DNA of 64,000 nt from Rhodobacteraceae bacterium WD3A24 (GTDB lineage: Bacteria; Pseudomonadota; Alphaproteobacteria; Rhodobacterales; Rhodobacteraceae): assembly GCA_002967695.1 (NCBI GenBank), contig PUHN01000012.1:1-64000 (forward strand), read 5' to 3'. Positions 6,590 through 14,504 of this stretch are shown here, piece after piece. A program made the position numbers and the translations under genes. Under the pieces are notes generated by a model. That model had not been told where the DNA came from. It saw only the letters and a program-made list of their open reading frames with translations, and did no database searches. Numbering within the stretch: position 1 is the stretch's first letter; each line of letters starts with the position of its first letter.

Positions 6590-9322
6590 GTGACACAGCC
6601 CCATGCCCGCCGAGTCGAGGAGACGCTCGACACCCTGTCCGTGGACCCCGCGCGCGGGCTGGACGAAGACTCCGCAAGGCGGCGCCTGAAGGTGCACGGC
6701 CACAACCGGCTGCAAGAGGCCGAGGCGGCCGGCTGGTGGACGATCCTGGTCAATCAGTTCAGGAACCTGGTGATCGCTATCCTCGCGGTCGCGGCGGTGT
6801 TGTCGCTGGTCATGGGCGAAATCGTCCAGGCCTTCGCGATCATGGCCGCGATCCTTGTCAACGCGGCCATCGGTTTCGTCACCGAATGGCGGGCCGTACG
6901 CTCGATGGAGGCGCTGCGCAGCCTCGGCAGCGTGCGATCGCGGGTGCGGCGCGGCGGCGAAAGCCGGATGGTGGATGCCGAGGAACTGGTCCCCGGCGAT
7001 ATCGTGCTTCTCGAGGCCGGGGACGTAGTCACCGCCGATCTGCGGCTGATCGAGGCGAACGGCCTGACCTGCGACGAGTCGGCGCTGACCGGCGAATCCG
7101 TGCCCGTCACCAAGACAACCGATCCGGCCGATGCCGACGCGCCTCTCGCCGAGCGCATATCGATGGCCTTCAAGGGCACCGCCGTCACCGGCGGGAGCGG
7201 ACGCGGCGCCGTCGTCGCCACCGGCATGGAGACCGAGCTGGGCGCGGTGGCCCGGATGGCCCATGAGGCCGAGGAGGAAGTCACACCGCTGGAGAAACGG
7301 CTCGACCAGCTGGCGCGGCGGCTGGTTTATCTGACCCTGATCGTGGCCGCCGTCGTCGGCGCGCTCGGATGGCTGGGCGGCAAGGAACTGGTGACCATGC
7401 TCGAGATGGCCGTGGCGCTGGCCGTCGCCGCCGTGCCCGAGGGCCTTCCCATCGTCGCGACCGTCGCGCTGGCCCGCGGCATGTGGCGGATGGCGCGGCG
7501 CAACGCGCTGGTCGAGCGGCTCGCCGCGGTCGAGACCCTCGGCTCGACAAGTGTCATCTTCGCCGACAAGACCGGCACGCTGACCGAAAACCGCATGCAG
7601 GTCGTCCGGCTGGCGCTGCCCGATGACGAGGATGACATCGACTGGCGTGCGGGGGCGCGGCCGGAGGAGCCGCCGGCGCTTGCCCGCCGGCTGCTGGAGG
7701 TCGGTCTGCTGTGCAACAACGCCGAGCTGTCCGAGGAACGCGCCGCGCGGGAGGGTGGCGAGGGCGTCGCCGACAAGGGCACTGCGGGCACCGGCGATCC
7801 GATGGAGGTCGCGCTGCTGGCCGCCGGCGCGGCGACCGGCCTGACGCGCGAGGCTTTGCTGGAAGACCAGCCCGAGACGCGCGAGGTCAGCTTCGACAGC
7901 GAAACCAAGATGATGGCGACGTTTCATCATGCCGATGGCGGCTTCCGGGTCGCGGTCAAGGGGGCGCCGGAGGCCGTTCTGGAGGTGGCGAGCTTCGTTG
8001 CCGCGGGCGACGGCGGGCCCGCGCCGCTTTCCGAGGAGGACAGACAACATTGGGGCGAGCGGGTCACCGCCCTGGCGCAGGACGGCCTGCGCGTTCTGGC
8101 TTTCGCTGAGGGCCGCGTGGATACGGTCGAGGCCGACCCTTACGCGGAGCTGACGCTGCTCGGGCTCGTGGGGCTCGCCGATCCGCCGCGCGACGACGCC
8201 ACCGAGGCGATCGCCCGGTGCGAGACGGCCGGCATCCGGGTCATCATGGTGACCGGAGACCAGCCGGTGACCGCCGCCTCCATCGCCCGGCAGGTCTGGC
8301 TCGCCGATGATCCGCGCCCGGTCGAGGGCCGCGATCTGCCCGATCTGGACGCCAGCAACACCGAGGAGCACGCCGATCTGCGCGACCGCCGAGTCTTCGC
8401 GCGCGTCTCGCCGGGCCAGAAGCTCGACCTGATCCGGCTCTGGCAGGAGACCGGCGCCGTCGTCGCGATGACCGGCGACGGCGTCAATGACGCGCCGGCG
8501 CTGAAGAAGGCCGATGTCGGCATCGCCATGGGCCAGCGCGGCACCGAGGTGGCGCGGGAGGCGGCCGATATCGTGCTCAACGACGATGCCTTCCCCACGA
8601 TCGTCGCCGCGATCGAACAGGGCCGGACGATCTTCGAGAACATCCGCCGGTTCATCGTCTTCCTGCTGTCGGGCAATCTTGGCGAGGTTCTGGCCGTGGC
8701 TTTCTGCGCCTCGGTCGGCGCGCCGCTGCCATTGCTGCCGCTGCAGATCCTGTTCATCAATCTGGTGCTGGATGTCTTTCCCGCGCTGGCATTGGGCGTG
8801 GGCGAGAGCCCCGACGGGATCATGGAGCGGCCGCCGCGAGACCCGAAGGAGCCGATCCTGACGCGCCGGCACTGGACGGGGACGGCGCTGTGGGGCCTGC
8901 TGATCGCGCTGGCCGCGACTTCGGTGTTCTTTGTGGCGCTGGGCCCGCTCGATCTGGGGCAGGACCGGGCCGTGACAGTCGCCTTCCTGACCTTCGCGCT
9001 GGCCCGGCTGTGGCACGTGTTCAACATGCGCGACTCCGGAACCTCGGCTTTCGACAACGAGGTGGTGCGCAACCGCTGGATCTGGTCGGCGATCGCGCTT
9101 TGTCTGGCGCTGGTCGCGACGGCGGCCTGGATGCCCGGCCTCACGACGATCCTCGATGTCGCCCCGCTCACCCCGATCGGCTGGGCGCTGGTCCTCGGCG
9201 GCAGCCTTGTGCCGCTCGTGATCGGCCAGATCGCGCTGAGCCTGCTGCCCCCGGTCGGGCTGCGCGAAACGGCCGGAGGGGCGCAGGGCGGCCGCGACCG
9301 GCGCGCGGATACCAAGAATTGA
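6590..9322 (+). CDS. P2-type cation-transporting ATPase (Ca2+-type likely)
   Basis: 910 residues, normal for P2 ATPases. In order: N-terminal cation ATPase domain, actuator motif LTGES (~residue 167), M4 motif VPEGLP, phosphorylation site DKTGTLT (Asp ~326), nucleotide-binding domain, and hinge motif TGDGVNDAP. M5 carries SGNLGEV and M6 carries NLVLDVFP, so most SERCA-type Ca ligands (Asn/Glu in M5, Asn/Asp in M6) are present, but the usual M6 Thr is Leu. This favours Ca2+ export, with Na+ or mixed specificity possible. GTG start at 6590 with a GGAGGAAT ribosome site. The neighbouring Fnr-type regulators suggest redox-responsive context. Confidence 0.9.
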   Translation: MTQPHARRVEETLDTLSVDPARGLDEDSARRRLKVHGHNRLQEAEAAGWWTILVNQFRNLVIAILAVAAVLSLVMGEIVQAFAIMAAILVNAAIGFVTEWRAVRSMEALRSLGSVRSRVRRGGESRMVDAEELVPGDIVLLEAGDVVTADLRLIEANGLTCDESALTGESVPVTKTTDPADADAPLAERISMAFKGTAVTGGSGRGAVVATGMETELGAVARMAHEAEEEVTPLEKRLDQLARRLVYLTLIVAAVVGALGWLGGKELVTMLEMAVALAVAAVPEGLPIVATVALARGMWRMARRNALVERLAAVETLGSTSVIFADKTGTLTENRMQVVRLALPDDEDDIDWRAGARPEEPPALARRLLEVGLLCNNAELSEERAAREGGEGVADKGTAGTGDPMEVALLAAGAATGLTREALLEDQPETREVSFDSETKMMATFHHADGGFRVAVKGAPEAVLEVASFVAAGDGGPAPLSEEDRQHWGERVTALAQDGLRVLAFAEGRVDTVEADPYAELTLLGLVGLADPPRDDATEAIARCETAGIRVIMVTGDQPVTAASIARQVWLADDPRPVEGRDLPDLDASNTEEHADLRDRRVFARVSPGQKLDLIRLWQETGAVVAMTGDGVNDAPALKKADVGIAMGQRGTEVAREAADIVLNDDAFPTIVAAIEQGRTIFENIRRFIVFLLSGNLGEVLAVAFCASVGAPLPLLPLQILFINLVLDVFPALALGVGESPDGIMERPPRDPKEPILTRRHWTGTALWGLLIALAATSVFFVALGPLDLGQDRAVTVAFLTFALARLWHVFNMRDSGTSAFDNEVVRNRWIWSAIALCLALVATAAWMPGLTTILDVAPLTPIGWALVLGGSLVPLVIGQIALSLLPPVGLRETAGGAQGGRDRRADTKN

Positions 9323-9399
9323 GCCTCGCGGCCGCGCGGGGCGCGCGCCAGGGCCGGCCGGAGTGTCGAGGAGACGCCGCGGTATGCGGTCGATCAGGC

Positions 9400-9420
9400 C
9401 GCCGGGCGGGGCGCCCGGCG
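9400..9420. terminator. Bidirectional hairpin between convergent genes
   Basis: Perfect 9-bp stem CGCCGGGCG / CGCCCGGCG with a GGG loop in the 100-base gap between the ATPase gene and the convergent Crp/Fnr gene. No T-run, so termination strength is uncertain. Confidence 0.45.
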
Positions 9421-9422
9421 CG

Positions 9423-10172
9423 TCAGGCGGGGGGCGGTGCCTCATGGCCCGACCTGGCGATCAGTTCGGGGAAATCGAGCACCTCGAATTGCGACGCCGA
9501 TCGCATGCCGAGAACCCCGTCGCGGACGTGTTGCTGAACGGCGCGGCTGATGCTTTCAACGGTGGTGCCGAGATACTGCGCGAGATCGGCCCGGCTGACC
9601 GGCAGGCGGACCATGGCGTTCCTGCCATCGGCCGAGACGCTGCAGCAGCTCTCCGGCCAGCGGCGGCACAGCAGGAGAAGAAAGCCCGCGAAGCGCTCCG
9701 TCACGCTGTGCCCGCTCACGAGCATCATCCACTCGCGCGCGGCCTCGAATTCGTGCAGCAGCGAGGCGAGCACGTTGTGCTCCAGCCGGGGGATGTCGTC
9801 CAGAAGGGTCCGAAAACGGCGCCGGTCGAAGGTGCGCAGCATCACGTCGGTGGCCGCCTCGGACTCGAAATCGGGCCGCGCACCATAGACCTGTCCGATC
9901 ATCTCGCCGGGCACGAGGAGCCCGACGATCTGGCGACGCCCGTCCAGCCGGGTTTTCTGGAGTTTCACGAAACCGTCCAGAACACTCGCCAGCATGGCGG
10001 GCTCTCCCTCGGCGTCGAGGATCGTCGCCCCCTTCGCGTATCGCTGCACACGCCCGATCGCGCTCAGCCGCGCCTGCTCCTGCTCGGTCAGACCGCTTTC
10101 GAGGGCGATGGCAGGCACGACGCGGCGCCGAGCCGGCCCGTGGGCCGGCACGTCACTCTTTGGCTCTGTCAT
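9423..10172 (-). CDS. Crp/Fnr-family transcriptional regulator without Fe-S cysteines
   Basis: 249 residues from the ATG at 10172 (a longer frame starts at 10202). The N-terminal cyclic-nucleotide-binding-like beta-roll (residues ~35-150) is followed by the dimer helix and a C-terminal helix-turn-helix with VSRADLAQYLGTTVESISR. The recognition helix E-S-I-S-R matches FNR (Glu, Ser, Arg contacts for TTGAT half-sites). The FNR-type N-terminal cysteine cluster is absent, so its signal is probably not a labile 4Fe-4S centre. It is divergent from the FnrL-like gene and shares the intergenic region with its FNR box. Confidence 0.88.
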   Translation of the reverse strand: MTEPKSDVPAHGPARRRVVPAIALESGLTEQEQARLSAIGRVQRYAKGATILDAEGEPAMLASVLDGFVKLQKTRLDGRRQIVGLLVPGEMIGQVYGARPDFESEAATDVMLRTFDRRRFRTLLDDIPRLEHNVLASLLHEFEAAREWMMLVSGHSVTERFAGFLLLLCRRWPESCCSVSADGRNAMVRLPVSRADLAQYLGTTVESISRAVQQHVRDGVLGMRSASQFEVLDFPELIARSGHEAPPPA

Positions 10173-10342
10173 GACGGACTCGCACCCCTTCACCCGCGCC
10201 ACTCATACCGCACGGAACACCCCACTGGCCCGGAAAGCATTTCCCCCGCGCGTAGTCGGTGCCCATTGTCTTTCAAGATCATATCACACAGGGCGCGCGT
10301 TCCAAACGCACCATCTCGGCCGCACGGCCCGATCGCGACACC

Positions 10343-10356
10343 TTGATCGGGATCAA
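10343..10356. promoter_or_regulatory. Perfect FNR box TTGAT-CGGG-ATCAA
   Basis: A perfect consensus FNR site centred at 10349.5. A -10-like TACACT lies at 10379-10384, so a start near 10391 would place the box at -41.5, the class II activating position. It fits positive autoregulation of the FnrL-like gene; it could also affect the divergent regulator. Confidence 0.85.
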
Positions 10357-10447
10357 GGCGCGCTCCAACCTCGGGAGATACACTTCATGGTTGAAGGGTC
10401 GCGCCAGCGGCGCGCCCGATTCGCGCCGGAGCCGGAAGGAGGGCGCC

Positions 10448-11248
10448 TTGCGAGACCCCAGGGACGACCACCATTGCCCCGGATGCGCCCATGACGGCGG
10501 CGCGATCTGCCGGCACGGATTCGGCCGGCCCGGGCGGGGCCAAAGCCTCGCCGCCGGTCAGCCTCTCCGGCAACGGGGCATGCGCCCGGGCCTTTACGGG
10601 GTTCTGCAATCCGGGCTGCTGCGTCTCGACGGCGTCGATCTGTCCGGCCGGCGGCGCATGCTCGGCCTTGTCGTGCCGGGCGAGCCGGTCGGCGACCCCA
10701 CGGGCGGCGCGGCGCCCGAGAGCCGGCTGACGGCCGTGCTGGATGCGCGCATCTGCCGCTTTTCCGCCGAGCCCGCCGGGCGGCTGACCGACTGCGCGCC
10801 CGAGTTCCGCCACGCGGTCCTGCGGGCCTTTTCCGCCCGGCTCGCGCGGTTGCAGACGATGATGTGGATGCAGGCGATGCTGGGCACGACGGATCGCATC
10901 GCGGCGCTGCTGATGATGGCGAGCCGTTTCATGCCGACCCGGCGGCTGGAGGGGGACGGCGTGCGGATTCACTTCGTCATGCCGCGTCAGGACGCGGCGG
11001 ACATGATCGCGACCACCACCGAATCGATCAGCCGCGCGACGCATGAGCTCGAGCGCAACGGCCTGATCGGGATACGCGACCCGGCCACCTTCGATGTCTT
11101 CGACCTCGCCCGACTGGCCGAGCGCGCCTCGCTCGACGCCGCCACACTCGACTCGCTCTTCCCGCACGCTGTCGGCGACGGCGTCGCCGCGGCGCACCAC
11201 CCCGCAGATGCGCCCGAAGCCGCGCCGAGGCCGCGGGCGCGTTCCTGA
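10448..11248 (+). CDS. FnrL-type oxygen-sensing regulator (4Fe-4S), TTG start
   Basis: 266 residues if started at TTG 10448, which has a strong GGAAGGAGG ribosome site and places the conserved N-terminus correctly; a GTG start further upstream (10259) would add unrelated sequence and include the FNR box. The N-terminus has HCPGCAHDGGAIC, a C-x2-C-x7-C cluster as in FnrL/FnrN, with a fourth Cys near residue 103 in ARIC, enough to ligate a 4Fe-4S cluster. The C-terminal helix-turn-helix ends in TTTESISR, with FNR-type recognition residues. Expected to dimerise when anoxic and bind TTGAT-N4-ATCAA. It is the natural candidate to control the boxes at 11752-11808. Confidence 0.85.
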   Translation: MRDPRDDHHCPGCAHDGGAICRHGFGRPGRGQSLAAGQPLRQRGMRPGLYGVLQSGLLRLDGVDLSGRRRMLGLVVPGEPVGDPTGGAAPESRLTAVLDARICRFSAEPAGRLTDCAPEFRHAVLRAFSARLARLQTMMWMQAMLGTTDRIAALLMMASRFMPTRRLEGDGVRIHFVMPRQDAADMIATTTESISRATHELERNGLIGIRDPATFDVFDLARLAERASLDAATLDSLFPHAVGDGVAAAHHPADAPEAAPRPRARS

Positions 11249-11280
11249 AGACGCCGGCGCACCGGCTTCATGGCCCCTTT

Positions 11281-11688
11281 TCACCACCGCCGGCCGGCCC
11301 GCCAGGCCCCGATGGCGGATGCCGCGCGCGGCCGCCGCCGGCAGAGCAAGTCGAGGACGGCCGCCGCGCAAAGCTCGGCCTCGGCGCGGGCCATGCCGGG
11401 AAACACCGCGCTGATGCGTGCGGCGATCAGGTCATCCCGACGGGCGGGGCGGGGCCGCGCCGCGCCGGGGTGCCAGTCCTCGAAATAGAGCCCCCGCAGG
11501 ATCACCGGCAGACCGCGCCCGAGCGCGGCGGCCTCGTCGGGCGGGACGGCATCGCGGATCGCATGCAGCGCCGCGCACAGCATCCGGCACGCCGCCATCC
11601 TGTCGGCCCAGCCGAGTCCGTCGCAGATCGCGTCGACCCACTCCCCCGCGCGTTGGGGGGCGCGATCGAGCGTGTCGATGCCGGTCAT
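11281..11688 (-). CDS. DUF2267 protein
   Basis: 135 residues from ATG 11688 (an ATG at 11694 is equally possible). Family features are clear: a W-x-x-x-I-x-x-x-L-G-W segment near residue 18, LCAALHAIRDAVP, and LRGLYFEDWHP near residue 70. DUF2267 proteins are small helical proteins of unknown function that I recall often accompanying stress, redox or Fnr-linked genes. It is convergent with the FnrL-like gene (33 bases between stops) and divergent from the E1 operon, whose FNR-type boxes lie just upstream of it and could serve both directions. Confidence 0.8.
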   Translation of the reverse strand: MTGIDTLDRAPQRAGEWVDAICDGLGWADRMAACRMLCAALHAIRDAVPPDEAAALGRGLPVILRGLYFEDWHPGAARPRPARRDDLIAARISAVFPGMARAEAELCAAAVLDLLCRRRPRAASAIGAWRAGRRW

Positions 11689-11751
11689 GCCCATGACAAA
11701 GTCCGCGAAGCCGCCTTTGCGCGATACTGCGCCATGGCTCGCCGGCGGGCA

Positions 11752-11765
11752 TTGACAGCTGTCAA
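11752..11765. promoter_or_regulatory. Upstream FNR/DNR-type box TTGAC-AGCT-GTCAA
   Basis: A perfect palindrome with Crp/Fnr-superfamily half-site spacing, centred at 11758.5. It lies 43 bp (about four helical turns) upstream of a second box. Confidence 0.65.
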
Positions 11766-11794
11766 CTGCGCGCGGCGCGTGCGGGCCGCCCCGC

Positions 11795-11808
11795 TTGACG
11801 GCCATCAA
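11795..11808 (+). promoter_or_regulatory. Proximal FNR-type box TTGAC-GGCC-ATCAA
   Basis: Second Crp/Fnr-type site, centred at 11801.5. One half-site is the exact FNR half ATCAA, the other TTGAC. A weak -10 candidate TAGCCT lies at 11831-11836, which would put the box at -41.5 relative to a start near 11843, upstream of the E1 alpha gene. Confidence 0.65.
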
Positions 11809-11879
11809 TGATCGGAGCCGCCCGCGGGCCTAGCCTTCTGATGCGACAGGATACGAATCGCCGGAAGGGAGGAGATACC

Positions 11880-13115
11880 ATGCCAAATTCAAGAGACGAC
11901 TCGACGCCGGAGGTCGAGGCGCTGGACCGCGTCGACACGCCGGAAGGGGCCGGCCCGACCCGGCGAGGCTTTCTCAGGATCGCCGGGCTCGCCGGGGTCG
12001 CGGCCTCGCTGGCGCCGCAAATCGCGCGGGCGAACGGGCGGATCGGCTACCACGCCGCCGATCTGAGCGACGAGAGGCTGACCGACCTCTACAGGATGAT
12101 CCTGCGCATCCGCTGGCACGAGCGCACGATGGCCGACAAGATGCTCAGCGATCCCGACTATCGCGGCTACAATCACTTCTATGCCGGGCAGGAGGCCGTC
12201 GCCACGGGCGTCTGCGCGGCGCTGCGCAACGACGGCCCCTTCGACCAGATCGACGTCGTCTATTCCACGCACCGCCCGTCGGGGCACGCCCTGGCCAAGG
12301 GCGTGGACATGCGGGCGATGTGCGCGGAAAACGATTTCCGCGCCACGGGGCTGAACAACGGCTACGGCGCCGAGATGCACCTGTCCGACCCATCGGTGGG
12401 CTTCATCGGCGCCGACGGCATGGTCGGGCCGGGTCCGGTGCTGGCGCAGGGGTCGGCCTTCTCCTTCCGCGCGCGCGGAAGCGATCAGGTCTCGGTCGTC
12501 TTCGGCGGCGACGGCACCTATGCCACCCCGCATTTCCACAGCACGCTCAACAACGCCAAGCTGCTGGATCTGCCCTTCATCTATGTGCTGGAGAACAACC
12601 TCTATCACCAGTACGCGCATTACTCCTATTCGTCGCCCCACTACGACATCGCCGATGCGGCGCGCGCCTACGGCATCCCCGCCGAGGTCGTGGACGGCCA
12701 GGACGTGATGCAGGTCTACAACGCTGCCTATGAGGCGGTCGAGCGCGCCCGCGCGGGCGAGGGCCCGACCTTCATCGAGGCCAAGACCTACCGCTACTAC
12801 AACCACTGGGGCGCACCGGGCGCCGAGGTCGGGCAGCTGGGGGCCTTCGGCTATGACCCGCTGGCGATCAGCTCTTTCCGCCCCGAGCGCGAGGTTCGCA
12901 ACTGGATGCAGCGCGACCCCGTCGATATCTGCCGGGCGACGCTCGTCGACTGGGGTGTGCTCAACGCCGAGCAGGCCGCCCAGATCGAGGAGGACATCCG
13001 CGCCGAGGTGGACGAGGCCTTTGCCTGGGCGATGGAGCAGCCGCTCTGCAATCCCGAGGACGGGGTCAAGAACGTGTTCGCCACCGGCGAGGTTCCGGCG
13101 CGCCAGTTCGGCTGA
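11880..13115 (+). CDS. Tat-exported thiamine-diphosphate dehydrogenase E1, alpha subunit
   Basis: 411 residues; ATG 11880 follows a GGAGG site. Residues 1-50 form a twin-arginine signal peptide: TRRGFLR (Arg 28-29), a hydrophobic core and an ARA cleavage region. The mature part is a 2-oxoacid/acetoin dehydrogenase E1 alpha: HFYAGQEAVATG, THRPSGHALAKG, GYGAEMHLSD, and the ThDP/Mg site starting FGGDGTY (~210) and ending LENN ~25 residues later. E1 alpha enzymes are normally cytoplasmic and pass acyl groups to a lipoyl E2; a Tat signal implies periplasmic action. The beta subunit and two cytochromes c follow in the same operon, with no E2/E3. The substrate (pyruvate, other 2-oxoacid or acetoin) is not determined. 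Confidence 0.88.
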   Translation: MPNSRDDSTPEVEALDRVDTPEGAGPTRRGFLRIAGLAGVAASLAPQIARANGRIGYHAADLSDERLTDLYRMILRIRWHERTMADKMLSDPDYRGYNHFYAGQEAVATGVCAALRNDGPFDQIDVVYSTHRPSGHALAKGVDMRAMCAENDFRATGLNNGYGAEMHLSDPSVGFIGADGMVGPGPVLAQGSAFSFRARGSDQVSVVFGGDGTYATPHFHSTLNNAKLLDLPFIYVLENNLYHQYAHYSYSSPHYDIADAARAYGIPAEVVDGQDVMQVYNAAYEAVERARAGEGPTFIEAKTYRYYNHWGAPGAEVGQLGAFGYDPLAISSFRPEREVRNWMQRDPVDICRATLVDWGVLNAEQAAQIEEDIRAEVDEAFAWAMEQPLCNPEDGVKNVFATGEVPARQFG

Positions 13116-13142
13116 GCACCGCGCCAACAGGAGGATTTCGAA

Positions 13143-14114
13143 ATGACCGAGAAGAGCTGGATTTACGCGGTGCTCGAAGCCGCGCAGCACGAGATGCGGG
13201 AAGACCCCGCGATGACCTGGATATTCGAGCTGACCCCGCCGGTGGCGTCGAACCCCGACATGCCGGTGATCAACCTCGAGACTGAGTTCGGCCGCCGCCG
13301 CGTGGTCAATACCGGCATCGACGAGAACTGGATGGCCTCGACCGTGATCGGCGCCGGCCTCGCCGGGTCGCGGTCGGTGACCTACATCCCCTATCAGGGC
13401 GCGGCGATGCCCTTCCAGGTGATCCAGAACCACGCCGGCAAGCTGCGTCACATGACCGGCGGCGTCGCCTCGATTCCGGTGGTGTTCATCATCGAACTGA
13501 CCGGGCAGACGCCCGGCTTTGCCGGGCAGCATTCGGACTACGAGCTCGACACCGCCTATGCCCATATCGCGGGCGTGCGCACGGTCGTCCCCTCGACACC
13601 CTATGACGCCAAGGGAATGATGACGGCCGCGATCCGCAGCCCCGACCCGGTTGTGTTCCTCAACCCCGCCGGGCTGCGCACCCTGAGCGGCGAGGTTCCC
13701 GACGAGCCCTACGAGGTGCCGCTCGACAAGGCCGCGGTGCGCGTCGAGGGGAGCGATCTGACCATCGTGAGCTCGGGCCCCGGCATGCCGGTATCGCTGG
13801 AGGCCGCCGAGCGGCTCGCCGAGGAGGGCATCAACGCCGAGGTCATCGATCTGCGCGTGCTCAAGGAGATGGACACCGAGACGCTGGTCACCTCGGTGAG
13901 CAAGACGCGCAAGCTTCTGACGGTGGATCAGTCCTACTACACGCTCTGCCCGGGGGCGGAGGTGATCGCCCGCGTGGCCGAGAATGTCGAGGGCGTGCGG
14001 TACAAGCGGGTGGCCTTCCCCGATGCGCCGCCGCCGGCCTCGCCCGAGATGTTCCTCTGGATGCGGCCGGACGCCGAGAACGTGGCCGAAGCGGCCCGTC
14101 AACTGGTTGGATGA
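13143..14114 (+). CDS. Thiamine-diphosphate dehydrogenase E1, beta subunit
   Basis: 323 residues, the usual E1 beta length; ATG 13143 is preceded by AGGAGG. Family features include PVINLETEFG, GIDENWMASTVIGAGLAGSR (short core), YIPYQGAAMPF, and the catalytic region GFAGQHSDYELD, with the conserved His near residue 130. VVPSTPYDAKGM and the C-terminal transketolase domain (VIDLRVLKEMD, LTVDQS) follow. It has no signal peptide, although its alpha partner carries a Tat signal. If the complex acts in the periplasm, beta must be co-exported folded with alpha (hitchhiker mode), which Tat permits. It starts 27 bases after alpha. Confidence 0.88.
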   Translation: MTEKSWIYAVLEAAQHEMREDPAMTWIFELTPPVASNPDMPVINLETEFGRRRVVNTGIDENWMASTVIGAGLAGSRSVTYIPYQGAAMPFQVIQNHAGKLRHMTGGVASIPVVFIIELTGQTPGFAGQHSDYELDTAYAHIAGVRTVVPSTPYDAKGMMTAAIRSPDPVVFLNPAGLRTLSGEVPDEPYEVPLDKAAVRVEGSDLTIVSSGPGMPVSLEAAERLAEEGINAEVIDLRVLKEMDTETLVTSVSKTRKLLTVDQSYYTLCPGAEVIARVAENVEGVRYKRVAFPDAPPPASPEMFLWMRPDAENVAEAARQLVG

Positions 14115-14171
14115 CCATCACGGATGGCGGGCCCGTGCGCCCGCCCTCCGCTCTTTGGCAAGGAAATGACC

Positions 14172-14504
14172 ATGAGCTACGAGGATACCGCGATGACGCA
14201 ACGCAGCGCGGCGGGCGCCCGCGGCACCGAGGCCGCGCCCGACGACGGCGCCTGTCCGGCCTGCGGCGCGGGCCAGCCGGGCCCCGGCACGATCGCCACC
14301 GTGTTTCGCCATGGCGAAAGCTGGGCGGTGGTGCGCGGCATTCCTGCCGCGATCTGCCCCGCCTGCGGCGAGGAATTCGTCGACGACGCCACGGCGATGC
14401 GCCTCGACATGATGCGCGGCCAGGACTTCGCCGATGAGCGCCCCGCAGAGATGATGGAAGTCCCCGTCTTCGACTACCGCCCGACCGGCGGGAGGGCCTC
14501 ATGA
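14172..14504 (+). CDS. YgiT-type zinc finger protein
   Basis: 110 residues from ATG 14172, chosen because AAGGAA lies ~8 bases upstream (ATG 14166 is too close). Two C-x2-C pairs, CPACGAGQPG near residue 31 and CPACGEEFVDD near residue 68, with the intervening VFRHGESWAVVRGIPA, match the YgiT/MqsA N-terminal zinc-binding domain. There is no C-terminal HTH and no toxin neighbour, so this is not a standard MqsRA pair. It has no signal peptide. It overlaps the first cytochrome gene by 4 bases, so it belongs to the operon. A folding, regulatory or maturation role is inferred from position only. Confidence 0.75.
   Translation: MSYEDTAMTQRSAAGARGTEAAPDDGACPACGAGQPGPGTIATVFRHGESWAVVRGIPAAICPACGEEFVDDATAMRLDMMRGQDFADERPAEMMEVPVFDYRPTGGRAS

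Noticed and set aside
6404-9445. 1013-codon minus-strand open frame opposite the P-type ATPase
   Set aside because: Typical antisense shadow of a GC-rich gene: low-complexity His/Arg/Gly-rich translation, no motifs, and the plus strand encodes a complete ATPase.
14172-14504. MqsRA toxin-antitoxin system
   Set aside because: No toxin gene adjacent and no HTH half in the protein.
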